From: Wuchereria bancrofti | Lineage: Eukaryota; Nematoda; Chromadorea; Rhabditida; Onchocercidae | NCBI GenBank assembly: GCA_005281725.1 | Contig: SSBO01000008.1 | Location: 2,170,001 to 2,234,000 of the forward strand | Reading direction: 5' to 3' | DNA length: 64,000 bases | In this document: positions 43,047 to 54,747 of the stretch, piece by piece | Numbering within the stretch: position 1 is the first letter of the stretch | Layout: every line of letters begins with the position of its first letter | The notes under the pieces: model-generated | Told to the model about the DNA's origin: nothing | The model's input: the letters and a program-made list of their open reading frames with translations, nothing else | Databases searched by the model: none | Made by a program: the position numbers and the translations under genes

Positions 43047-46000
43047 AATTTTAAAAATGAAATTTTTTTTGGATAAGCGTTAGTTAGACGAGTGTAATGA
43101 TTATAATGAATTCATCTTTTCATCAATTACACATCAATGATTTGTCAAAATTTCAAAAAAAAAAAAAAAAAGTATGTGAAATTAGGCTTCTATTGAGTAT
43201 GTATTTGGCTTATAATACGAAATAGAGAGAATGTCAACATTGGATCATCAATGATTGGTGTTTATTAATATTTTAGAATTTCTAAAATTAATTTTAGAAA
43301 AGCATAAAAAGGATGTATAACAAATATACTTATATTTACAAAATTTTATCATCATTTAAAATTCTTCATTCCATTAAAATTATCAATCATGTAAAGTGAT
43401 AGTAAGTGATATCACTGATAATAAGTAATATGTTATTTTATATTTCAAAAAAAAAAGTCATTTCCGCAACTTTTTGAAGCGTAATTTTAATCCAAAATTT
43501 ATAAAAGTTGAAAATGCTCTCATTTTTGTTTCAGATAATTTAAATTTAGCTATTTTAAATTGGGTAAAAAAAAAAGACTTATTTATTTACTCTATAAGTA
43601 TAGCGATGATTGTACTAGTAAATAATTGGGATAGATAATCAAATTATTGTATTGAAATGCTTTTCATACTTTTCTTCCTTGTGATGGTCATCAATCTTCT
43701 ATTTCAATCTTCTATGAAAACTTCATAAATGCATTTAGGGTAGCTTTCAAATATTGTGATGTCCACTTTAATCATTCAAATTTCATTTGCAGTTGCATAT
43801 TTTCGATTGAAAAGTAAATTTGATTCAATATAAATAAGTATGCATGCAATTTCAAATTCTACTGATCACATCTTTTGAATAATAAATTAGAATGTAAAAA
43901 TGAGGAAAGAATTTAAATCTTTAGATTAAAAGATGATAAAGGTCATTGCGAATGTTACAATAATTGATTATATAAACCATTCGTGTAAGATTTTGAAGAA
44001 GAAAAAAAAAACAAATATTTTAATTGCAAATTTTGTCATTTGAACCTTATTGTATGATTAGGTGAAAAGTATATAAATCCTAATAATCTTTCAAGAAAAA
44101 TCAGCATTTCTACAAGCTAAAGGTAAGCAAAAAATTCAAAAAGACATTACAACCCAGAAAACTTTGAAAAGTTTTGAGGATTAAAAATTTCTAAGAAGAT
44201 ACGGGATTACCCGAAAAGGGTAAAATGCTCTACCTACATTGCTTAAATTTCATGAATGGCGAAATGTCGGTCAATTAATCAGTTCATTTGAGGATTTTGA
44301 AACTTACCAAAATTCGTTATTTGCACTATCAAAAATAGCTCTAATAGTAGCATGACAAAGAATTATTGAAATAAAATAGAGCTTTTCGAAAGCTTCTACA
44401 AGCAATAATTCAAATTGAGATAGTTATTAAAGACTTGAAGGATCAATCAGCACTTTCAATAGTTTATCAATGATCCTTTAGCAATAGTTCAAAGGACACA
44501 GTTTAGAGAGCATAGATCAATAAAAATAACGAGGGATAACTTATAACCATTGCAGTTTAACAGTTTTTATGGCGATTTCTCCGGTTAATTAATCATTATT
44601 AGCAGGTAACATTTTTTGAGATAAAATATGGTAAAGCCTTCAATGAGTATTATCAAGGGCAAAACAAAGTAGAATATATGCTTAATTTTAATGGAAAAGC
44701 ATCGCATAAATGATTTCAAGCAGGCGGAACTGCGCTTTCAAAGAATGGGCGGACGGAACGGAATATATGCGCATTTGCTTATTGCCCATGAATCCACAAA
44801 CGACCAAATTAATACAAAGACAGGGAAAAAAAATGTTGCATTCAAACAGATCACGCATTTCCGTTGGGATTCGTAATTGTTACATTCTAGCAAGTTGCTC
44901 CGTTACTGCTCAAAGAACTCATCTCCTGCTATACTTTCCAGCGTTGTAGTTGAACTTTAGAAAAAGCAACAGAACTCATAAATATTTATTCTCCTTTTAT
45001 GTTAATTTCGTTGTATACAATTTGTAGGATATAAACGGAGTAAAAAACTATCAATGTTTTCCAAAAATCAGCTCAGTTGTAGCAGTGGTACGAAATCGCT
45101 TTTTATCAAAACAAACTATTACAGCTACCGGTGCACTTCAAATTAATTATTTATTTCCATTTATGAAAAACGAGTACTTTAAAATAAGGATACTTTAGAC
45201 TAATTCTCTAAAAAGTGTCAGTATTCAAACAAGTAAACTCACAGAACTGATTTTTAGAACACAAAATTGGTTACAAATTTTACTCCAGTGCCTATCAAAC
45301 ATTCTCAAACAAATCAATTTACAAAGGAAACAACTAGAAAAACCTAAAAAATGATTATCTGGCGAGTAATTTTCTGAACCATAGACTTAGGTAATCCAGG
45401 ATTCGAAATATTCACCGCATTTCTACTGATTCCTGGAATGAAAGAATTAAAATGTTTCTAATTTTCAAAAAAAAAAGAACGATAAATATAACATTCAGAA
45501 CTGAAAAGCTTGAAATACGGAAGGCTTAACAGCAAAAAGTAACAGCAAAATCAAAGAAAAGATAGTGGAAATGGACTGATAGATTATTTATAAGTAAAAA
45601 TATAAAATACAAAACACATGTCATAATCTAAAAGACATTGCTGAATAATTAACTTGTCTAATTTTTGTAACATAAAAAGGGAGAAATACTGTCTCCTTGT
45701 ATGATAATGTCTACCACTCACTTGCTTAGTAAGTCCTTTTTCTTAAAAATCTTTTACTAGTAACAGAATATATTAAAGGTAAATTTTGACAATAACTGAT
45801 ACTGTCGATCACAAGTTACTTTTTCGTTGCCTAATCAGTCAACCGGACCTTATTCATACAATACGGATTATGAGGAACATTAAGATGTAAAAAATATGCA
45901 AATTCGTATTAGAGCAGAAACTAAATACTTTCCGGTGAAAGGACTGCCGGAAGGAAAACTTCATATTAGTGAACGACAATAAAGTGGGATTGTTAAGAGC

Positions 46001-46391
46001 AAAACCTCATTATAGTTGGCATGATTAAAGAGATGCGGATAAAGTAAAACTTGGCCAATTATGGTAAGTAATGACCTGATATGAGTAGTGAAGTAGGAAT
46101 AGAATTCAAATAAGTAGAAATGCGTTTTTTGTACCTATTTATCTTAATGAATGACTATTTAACCTTTACCTTTAAATTTTTCCCAAAGAGATAAGGTTGG
46201 AAACAAGAATAAAGACGAGAAATTCAAGTTAGGAAGTAGTTCAAACTTCGAAATGCTAATTTTGAAATCCGATCAAAGAGTGTTAAAAGAGTCTAAATGT
46301 AGATAGCAATAACGCACTTGTTTTAACCTAAAAAGGATTTAGTCTAAGGAAAGTTAGAAAGCTTAAAACAGATTACTGAAGGTTTACGAAA
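43047..46391. other. Intergenic region with a less AT-rich core
   Basis: It separates the RIG-5-like gene from the COX7C-like gene, both on the minus strand. The right two thirds (about 44100-46390) have a more even base composition and fewer homopolymers than neighbouring spacers. The largest frames there (plus, 44691-44876 and 44710-44949) overlap each other and match no domain I know. No tRNA cloverleaf or transposase was found. It could be an eroded repeat, a non-coding RNA locus or an exon set I cannot read. Confidence 0.4.
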
Positions 46392-46870
46392 CTAAAAGTA
46401 GCGTATAATCAAGCTATGATAAGTAAAATTATTGCCATACATCGTTTTGAGCATCTTGCAGACGCCAAGTATAGGTATCGCAAATCCAGTGAAGTGAAAG
46501 AGTGACATAATTATAAACCACAGGTACTTGTTATCGGTCACCGGTAGATACTGAAAAGCAAAAATAAAATAGTCATCACCATTAAACTCCCAATAAAGAA
46601 GCTACATAGGGTGCAGGATTGATCTCCAAGTTCACATATAACTGCTTAACCTTCGATGCAAAAAAAGGACTAGTAGAAACGAGGTGCGATTAGAAATCGC
46701 AGACATATGAGTAAAATTAGACTTACATAAAGTGACCATCCCGGAAACTTTGGATGTCTAGATGTCTGTGGTCCTAACATCATTGGACGTGGCCAATTCT
46801 TCCGGCCTGGTGGCTTTAAGCTATAATGACGTGCAGATGCACGAGCCAAATCTAATAAGTATCTGTTCAT
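46392..46870 (-). CDS. Cytochrome c oxidase subunit 7C-like protein (complex IV)
   Basis: This is a probable small accessory subunit of respiratory complex IV in the mitochondrial inner membrane. Two exons, 46727-46870 (48 codons) and 46392-46550 (52 codons plus stop), join in phase 0 at CTT TAT|GTAAGT. The N-terminus MNRYLLDLARASARHYS looks like a mitochondrial presequence (basic, no acidic residue apart from one Asp). The second exon, YLPVTDNKYLWFIIMSLFHF then TGFAIPILGVCKMLKT, aligns with the conserved COX7C core (NLPFSVENKW ... FGSAFATPFLV...LLKT), including one membrane helix followed by a basic end. The 100-aa product is longer than the 63 aa of human COX7C because of a longer N-terminal part (RKNWPRPMMLGPQTSRHPKF) and a 16-residue C-terminal extension. 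A TTTGCAG acceptor lies 21 bases upstream of the ATG. Confidence 0.7.
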
Positions 46871-46893
46871 ATTGCCACCAACAATAATTGCCT
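46871..46893 (-). other. Putative trans-splice acceptor and leader of the COX7C-like gene
   Basis: On the minus strand CTTTGCAG ends at 46892 and leaves a 21-base leader before the ATG at 46870. No in-frame upstream exon is evident. Confidence 0.45.
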
Positions 46894-47415
46894 GCAAAGA
46901 ACACACAATTAATACCCGAAATTTTTAATTAAATAAAACAGTGTAACAGTATGCACAATACTATTCTTGGCTCGTTTTTTTCCAATAAAAAAATCAATAT
47001 CAGCTTAACAGAAGTGAGACGTGACAAAATAACGATAAGAAGTTATAACTCAGAAAGACAATGTCAGTTGTTAATCGACGAAAAACAAACAAACTATACT
47101 GCGAAAAAAAAAAAAAAAGATTACGTTCCAAAAACAGAGCGTTACGTTCCTAACCGCGGTGAATATTATTTTCAGACATAAATCTTAAGCCAAATAAATT
47201 TTTCAGCCAGAGAATTATGACCTTTGTCCCCATTAACACTAATTAATAACCTTGTCTCCTGTCTCAATCAATAATCCCCCGATAACAATCTTGCCACCAT
47301 ATCTCCTGCCACAATCACATGTAAATCTCAAACCATTGATGAAACGAAAAACAGGACAGAATGCAACATGTGGATTTCATGCTAGAAAAAATGCTAAATG
47401 ATAAGTATATGCGAA

Positions 47416-47550
47416 CATATCAATTAATTATCACACCGCTAATTTATTCATTAACTTAAACATATCAATTAATTATCACACCGCTAATTTATTCATTAAC
47501 TTAAACATATCAATTAATTATCACACCGCTAATTTATTCATCAACTTACC
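47416..47550. repeat. 45-bp tandem repeat, three copies
   Basis: The unit beginning CATATCAATTAATTATCACA and ending ATTCATTAACTTAAA occurs at 47416, 47461 and 47506. The first two copies are identical and the third differs at its last few bases. Confidence 0.97.
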
Positions 47551-47940
47551 TTTGAAATAATACCAATTAATGGAATAGCTATCGAGCTAAATTCTTACAA
47601 TATCTCCGATTGCCCTATCATACTTTTACTATCATCATACTTATCAAAATATGAAATCAATCATCGCATATATATTTCTTTGATCGAATTAAACTAATCA
47701 ATGAATTAATCAATAAACTAAACTTTCTTTCAAAATTCTGCAAATTAAATTGTTATACATAATTTTTTCATTTATTCCACAACAACAAATACAGTTGATG
47801 CAAAACAAAAACAAAAAAAGAAATCAATCAGGCAATTTCCGTATAAATTTATACTATCACAACGTCAAACGATTATTGCACTCATAAATTATCTAATATT
47901 TGATAGAATCACATAATGGTGCTTTTTTTCCTTTTTTCTC

Positions 47941-48500
47941 AAATAATATTCGATCTTGTTTAAGATCAAATGATGACTAATTTTTCCTTCTGAAATAATA
48001 TTCGATCTTGTTTACGATCAAATGATGACCAATTTTTCCTTCTGAAATAATATTCGATCTTGTTTACGATCAAATGATGACCAATTTTTCCTTCTGAAAT
48101 AATATTCGATCTTGTTTACGATCAAATGATGACCAATTTTTCCTTCTGAAATAATATTCGATCTTGTTTACGATCAAATGATGACCAATTTTTCCTTCTG
48201 AAATAATATTCGATCTTGTTTACGATCAAATGATGACCAATTTTTCCTTCTGAAATAATATTCGATCTTGTTTACGATCAAATGATGACCAATTTTTCCT
48301 TCTGAAATAATATTCGATCTTGTTTACGATCAAATGATGACCAATTTTTCCTTCTGAAATAATATTCGATCTTGTTTACGATCAAATGATGACCAATTTT
48401 TCCTTCTGAAATAATATTCGATCTTGTTTACGATCAAATGATGACCAATTTTTCCTTCTGAAATAATATTCGATCTTGTTTACGATCAAATGATGATGAC
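47941..48500. repeat. 52-bp satellite array, about 10.7 copies
   Basis: The unit begins AAATAATATTCGATCTTGTT, continues TACGATCAAATGATGACCAA, and ends TTTTTCCTTCTG. Copies start at 47941 and every 52 bases to 48461, the last incomplete. Copies two to ten look identical. The first carries AAGATC in place of ACGATC, which makes a perfect GATCTT-GTTT-AAGATC hairpin, and has GACTAA for GACCAA. The array lies in the divergent promoter region. Confidence 0.97.
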
Positions 48501-49067
48501 TAATGATGCATCATGATCAGTGTATCCTTTTGCTCACATCAATTTGCTTCCAGTTGTGTAAGACGGAAAGCAAACAGTCTCTCCGGTAGCTTACCCAGCG
48601 GACAGAGCCGCTTTAACATCTCTCAATGATGTGTGCTGCTGCTGTACGACAATTGCGAGGCGGTCATTGTTTACATTCAATATTATGAAACAATTCGAAG
48701 CTGTCATATACAGGTGTGTATTCTATCATTCCATATACAGGTGTGCTTTATAAATTATACAATGTTGACAATACATTCAAGCTTCGTGGAATCATCGTGG
48801 ATCATACATTTGGGCAAATTCTTTCTCTTTCATATTTTTAAACTGATTGCTTGGGCATTTTAACCATGATTACTATTTCCTGGCATTGCTAGAATGGTAC
48901 TTACCTAGTATTCTGATATATAAAGAAAATATATTTTTTTTTATATGAAATTTAAACTGGAATGATATATTCTGCAATGTAAACTCATTTCAGATTATAA
49001 AAATTTCAATTTTATGTGGCATTTAAATTCTCACGATAGTTCGTTCATATGTAAAAAGAAATTTTGA

Positions 49068-52000
49068 ATGCATGTCAATCAGTCTTTCGGAAAATTCTTT
49101 CTCATTTGCATGATTATTCCTCTAATGAAAGCCGACTTATGGACCGAAACAGAACGAATGAGCGACTTACAACAGGTTTTAGAGTTTTTTAAAAATCTAA
49201 AACTGTCACATTTGTCTTTTAGCATTAATTATTCTAAAATCAAAAGATATGCATTTCACTTTTTTTTTTTTAAAATGGAAAACTTTAAAAAATTATATTT
49301 ATTTTATCATTTGAAAAAAAAAAAAATTCCGTTCTTCATATATATTTTTTATTTTACAGTGGCGTACTTTATGCGCTCGATATACAGTTGCGCTAGCTTA
49401 CATGAAAGATTCAAATGCGCGTATCACAGTTTTTGCCCCAATTAATGATGTCTTTACTTACAATCCAGATATCCGTGCTTTAAGTCAAAAAGAAGTTTTA
49501 AGTCATATAGGTTAGTTTGACAGTAAGAATGAAATTTGTTTAAATTAATATTATTTCCTTCATTCTTCTAATTTAATTTTAATCATACTTAAAGTACGAT
49601 GTAGTTTCAAAAAAAAAAAACTGAAAGCATTTTTCATTCATTTATGATATATTCTTGATTAAATCATGAAAATATTTTCCATTCATTCCTGATTTTTTCA
49701 AACAAATTTTCTTTTTCAGTGGATACACAAATTTATGAGCTTGGTGAAAATCAAAAATGGGATAAACAAACACTTATACGAAGTACGGTCAGTAGTGGAT
49801 ATATGTACATAACACAGTTTGTAAATAATCCTGGAAATTATGTATGTTTTACATTTTGTTTAGATATAGTTATTATTTTTTAGTTCTAAATGAATTTTGT
49901 TAATTTTCATCCGATTAATCAATTAATCATTTATTTGCCTATTAATTGGCAAATTAGTAAATAAGTAATAATCAATCACTTTCTGTTTAATTATTCATTG
50001 TTCACATTTACTCAATTGCATTAATACTTATTTCTTGTCTTCATTTTAGTCCTACTTTGCAAATAATGGAATGCTTTGCAATCATGCTACCAATGAATGG
50101 GCTATTATTAATGGTCAACAATATTTGTTCAAAATTTGTACACCAATTGGACATCGACCATATCCAGGAACTACACTTTCATTTATAAGAGATGCAGACA
50201 AGATGTCTTTCTTTGATCGACCTTATAATAACCGTGACCTCACGTAATATATTTCAATAAAAATTAATTGATCATAGGAAAAAAGTGTGGAAAAAGATTG
50301 CTAAAACATGCAATTCTTGAAAACCTTATGCTTTTATGTATTTATTTCACCTTTCATTTTCTGTCTTTTAAAAATGAAATTATTTGTAAATTTATTTTAG
50401 TGAATTAAGAGACGTGCTCGATCGTGTACCGGATGTTGCATTAGCAATCTTTGGCAGTTCAGCATGGAATGGCTTCCATACTTTCTTTTTACCTACAAAT
50501 CAAGCATTTTTAAAAGTATATATTAGGTTTTTTTTTTCTCAAATAAAAAATCAAGTTAGTTTTTCTCGAATAAAAAATCAAATTGCAAATTTATTTTGAG
50601 GATGCTCTGTGCTATTTACCGATTACTAAAAACATCTATAATGCTATTGCTAGTCACAATTGATTAATTAACATCGCATTTTGTCATTATATATCTGTTC
50701 AGCTTTCAATTTCTTAATAACCCTAATCAACATTATCATTTTTAGATTGTATTATTATTTTAGAAAGTTCAAAACTTTTTAGGTAATAGATCGCAATCGT
50801 ATAGATCGTGAAGTATTACTTGCTCATGTAACGGGTATAAACAGGGTACTTTTCACTTATCCATGGCTTTACGATCAAGGTATACACTATTATCCATCGA
50901 TTCGTTTCTCTGCTAATGTTATTGAGGATAATTATGATCTAAGGTTATGCATGCGAAATATTACCGATCATCGAACTGGACGATGGGACCGTAAGAATCA
51001 TCAAATATTTCTAAGTTTTATAATTAATTAAGAAACTTTAGCAGGATTAATCTTATTTGAAGATTGTCATTCATCCATTTTTTTGAAATTTATTACATTT
51101 TCTAACAGATATCTGTTGTTAATATCATAAAAGATTTATTTTCACTAACAATTATCTAACAAAATCACTGAATAATCTCTGTCTAATAAATCCTCATTAC
51201 TCATTTTAACTTATACTCTATTACTGGTAGTTTACGCGGTTTCCGAAGTGCATGAACGTTACGGACAATTTCGTCGTGGTGCAGTTTGGGCCAAAATTGT
51301 TGTGCCAAATATTCCAGTTCAAAATGGCGTAGTCCATATTATTGATAATGTTCTTGGCATTGTTACCAATACCATTGATCAGGTCTAGCTTTTTATTATG
51401 TTTCATTTCAAATGTCAATTGAACTACTCTACAATCCAGAATTTAAGTTTTAAAGTTAAATTTAAGTTTTTTTTTTTTTAAAGTAATATCAAGTGGAAAT
51501 ATTAAGGTTTATGGAATACTAATTTTACTTAGCGTTTAATTTATTTTACAATATGTTACCTTTCTGAAGAAGTAGTAATTTATTGTAAGCACTCATTATA
51601 TTGACAAATGAAAATAAGCAAAATTCAAATCATGACTGGATTAATAGAGGTGTAAATTCTTTTTGCAAAAAATAGGAAATTAGAGGTTAAATATTTATCA
51701 AAAAAGAAGCTCTTTGAATTTATAGAATTATGAATGCCACCATTTCATTCATTTCTATTCCAAAGATTAAAAAATATATTTCAAGAATTTTAATTGCAAA
51801 AAAGAATCACGAAATTGAAAACAGAATTTCCATTTCTGAAATACTGAATCGAAGTATTTCAAAAACATCTTTACATATATATTTTTTTCCATTCTTTGGT
51901 TTTAATTGCGAATATATTTTGAAATATTTCTAAAATATATGGAAGCATTAGTATCTCATCAAAATGACCTATGTTTCAATTTTTTTTCTCTTCCTATTGG

Positions 52001-53967
52001 ACAGTTAAGAATACTTTTGCAAGTTTTCTTAAATTATTTTAAAGTATTCATGTCGAAGTGCTGTTCATGTTTCTTTTCTGATATTCAAACCCTTCGATTT
52101 ATCCTATATATCAAAAAATTTCATACAGTTAAATAATGAAAACCAAATATTCATTTAATGAAAAGGAAAGAAAATTATTTGATTCAAAACAGTTTAATTA
52201 CGTCAAAAAGCCCATTTTTACATTTTTCGGAACTGAAAATAATTTCTTTTTTAGCTCATTATGGATAATAATCATTGTACAACTTTAATCCGTTATATAA
52301 GTATGATTGGACAAATAGTCCGCAATTATTTCTCAGCAACTGGTGGTATGGTGACATTTTTTGCGCCGTATAATGAAGCATTCGAACGAATCCCCGAATA
52401 TATCGAAAGAAGACTTTTGAGAGATCGAATTTGGCTTGAAAAAGTATCTTTACATCTTTTCCATTCCTTGATCACAAGTTATATCAAAAAAAAACAAAAC
52501 AAAAAAAATTGATGATATTCTGAATTCTAGAATGTCTTGTCTTTATTTTTCATATTTTATAAAAATAATCAATCGATATTCCAATGGGAATTTGTTATTA
52601 TAGGTCCTTAAACTTCATATTGTACCCAATAAAGAGTTGACCAGTAATGAAATTACTAATGAAACAGTTGTAAATACAGTGGACAATATCCATCAGTTAT
52701 ATTTCATTCGAGGCGAATGGCCCAGGAATAATATTAGTAAATTTTTTTTTTTTTTTTTTGTGCTCAATCTTCATTAATGATTTCTCTACTTGTTACTTAC
52801 TTAATTATTTTACTTACTTAATTGTTTTACTTACTTAATTATTTTTTTTCAGCCTATTATGTTATTGGTGGTGGCGTACGAGCAGCAATTATGATGGATA
52901 ATGTCGCAGCTGTCAATGGTATCGTACATTATATCGATCGTGTACTTGGGGTACCGTATCAGACGTTATATGAAATTATGCAAAATGACTCCAAACTTCA
53001 GTAAGTATCAATCATGATTTATTGTAGTTATAAAGAAGAAAACGTCTATCTCTTCAGGACATCTTATTCAATGCTTGAAAATTTGCAACTACGATATTCC
53101 TTAGATCCATGGCAAGTTCTAACACCACAACAAAATTTCACATTTTTTGTACCAACTAACGAGGCTTGGAATAAGGTATTTCTCATACTATGTTTCCTTT
53201 TTTTTTTATTTTTTCATTAACTTTTGTTTTTGTTTTTTTTATTTTATTTTAGTACCTGTATCCTTCTTCATTTATCTATTTTCTTATCACTTTTTTTTTT
53301 TTTTATCTCATTCATTTATTATAAAGCAAATTTAATTCTTGCAGATACCAGCTTCACAAAAGTATAAAATGACAGATGGTAAACATTGGTTAGCACTTCA
53401 ATATGTCTTTAAACGACATATTATTCAAGGTCTTGCACTTATGTACACCGATCTACGAGAGCGAACTTATGTAATGATGAACGATGAAAAAGTGGTGATA
53501 CGTCGAAGAGGACGTTGTTCGTTTAAATTACTTAAAAAAAAAAAACAAGTTAAATTACTTAAAAAAAACAACTTAAACACTCTAAAAGCTATGATAACAT
53601 CTTATACTATGAGAGAAAGAAAAAAAAAAGACATCTTGATAACAAATTTTTATGCTTGATATAATGAGTTCTTTTTGCGAGTATATTATTATTTTGAATT
53701 GATTTGCAAAAGATAGATGAAAAACTATTAATCATTTAAAAGTTATATAAAAATTATTTTTTTCTAGTTTTCGAACTTTATTGGCCTCATGGTAATCGTG
53801 TTGCACATATAATCCCAGGCGGTGAAAAAGCTGGTATCAATGGTTTTATGCATATGATTGATAACGTACTAATCTATGAACGTGATCTAGAAGCTTTAGC
53901 TTGCTCAACGCTAAATTTAGCACAATTTTTGCTAGTATCATTTTTAATATACATCGTATTACATTAA
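49068..53967 (+). CDS. Fasciclin-I-like protein with four FAS1 domains, probably GPI-anchored
   Basis: This is a secreted or surface adhesion protein. Exons: 49068-49175, 49360-49510, 49720-49841, 50050-50243, 50401-50515, 50783-50990, 51231-51382, 52255-52443, 52604-52736, 52853-53000, 53058-53175, 53345-53513, 53768-53967. All phases agree; 668 aa. A signal peptide covers about residues 1-22 (FFLICMIIPLMKA). FAS1 H1 motifs are ITVFAPINDVF (about 58), HTFFLPTNQAF (about 219), MVTFFAPYNEAF (about 383) and FTFFVPTNEAW (about 533). H2 motifs VVHIIDNVLGI, IVHYIDRVLGV and FMHMIDNVLIY close domains 2-4; domain 1 has no clear H2 motif. The C-terminus is a hydrophobic tail with no charged residue after it (LAQFLLVSFLIYIVLH), as in GPI signals. 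Domain count, length and anchor resemble insect Fasciclin 1 (about 650 aa). The start could alternatively be slightly downstream; the ATG at 49068 gives the best signal peptide. Confidence 0.88.
52797..52848. repeat. Short tandem repeat at an intron 3' end
   Basis: Three imperfect copies of TTACTTACTTAATTATTTT immediately precede the AG of the exon at 52853. They supply the polypyrimidine tract and branch-point-like CTTAATT words. Confidence 0.75.
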
Positions 53968-54747
53968 TGATAATTAATTGTTATTAATTAATTGTTATAA
54001 AATATACATCGTATTGCATTAATGATAATTAATTGTTATTTAAAACGATGAAGCAATATGTTTAGAGTTATTTCACTTTTTGACTGCATAAAGCACAAAT
54101 GGATGTTCCACTTTACAAGTTATCGATATTAAAATAAAATGCTAAATAGACATATTTGATATTCTCGAATTATTCTGATATTATCATTTTTGCCCATGTC
54201 ATCATGAGTTGTCAAATTGAATTTTTTCAATTCTATAAAACAATTTTGTTGTAATCATTTTTGACTTCATTGTTACCATTCCTTACATTTCTGCCCTACT
54301 CACAATTGCCACAAGGATAACATTTTATCAATCTATTTCAATTACAATGATAAAGTGATCAGAGTATTAAAGTTGATTCAAATTGATTCAAAAATATTTG
54401 AATATCACGTGCTCAGATCCTAAGACATACAAGAGATCTTTTTACTGATTTCATAGTCTGGAACTTGTTCTTGAAACAACATTTTTAATCAGAAAAGTAT
54501 TACTGCAGGAATTTTTTTTCTCCATCTGTCAAACGTTTCATTGATTTTCGTCCATCACACGATTGAACTTCATTGTCGATTTGATCCGTATAATGGTGGA
54601 ACAAACGAAAAGAAGGAATAAAAAATTTTATCATTTCTTCTTCCCATATCCGTATATCATCATTCTTTCTATTCCATTTTTTTTTATCAGTGGACAAGTT
54701 TTGGTTTAATTTTGTATGATTCGACATCAGTTCATATCACAATCAAA
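53968..54747. other. Spacer between the fasciclin-like and astacin genes
   Basis: About 780 bases between two plus-strand genes. It begins with a duplicated segment of about 50 bases (ATACATCGTATTRCATTAAT, at 53949 and 54004) that overlaps the last codons and stop of the fasciclin-like gene. A CATCAG acceptor lies 17 bases before the astacin ATG. The minus-strand frame at 54500-54727 has no supporting evidence. Confidence 0.55.

Larger units (their letters stand above)
46894..49067. other. Divergent intergenic region with two satellite arrays
   Basis: About 2.2 kb between the COX7C-like gene (minus) and the fasciclin-like gene (plus), so it should carry both promoters. Besides the 45-bp and 52-bp tandem arrays it contains a short GC-richer block at about 48530-48660 with a 5-bp stem hairpin (AGCGG...CCGCT), and two copies of CATATACAGGTGTG near 48706 and 48731. 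No gene is supportable; the frame at 46951-47181 ends in Lys-rich low complexity. Confidence 0.55.

Noticed and set aside
44691..44949. Two overlapping plus-strand frames of 61 and 79 codons
   Set aside because: No domain, no splice context and mutual overlap; treated as chance frames.
47941..48500. CRISPR-like regular repeats
   Set aside because: The 52-bp units abut directly with no unique spacers, and the genome is eukaryotic; it is a satellite array.
54500..54727. 75-codon minus-strand frame upstream of the astacin start
   Set aside because: Lies antisense in the astacin upstream region, Lys/Asp-rich, without splice or family support.
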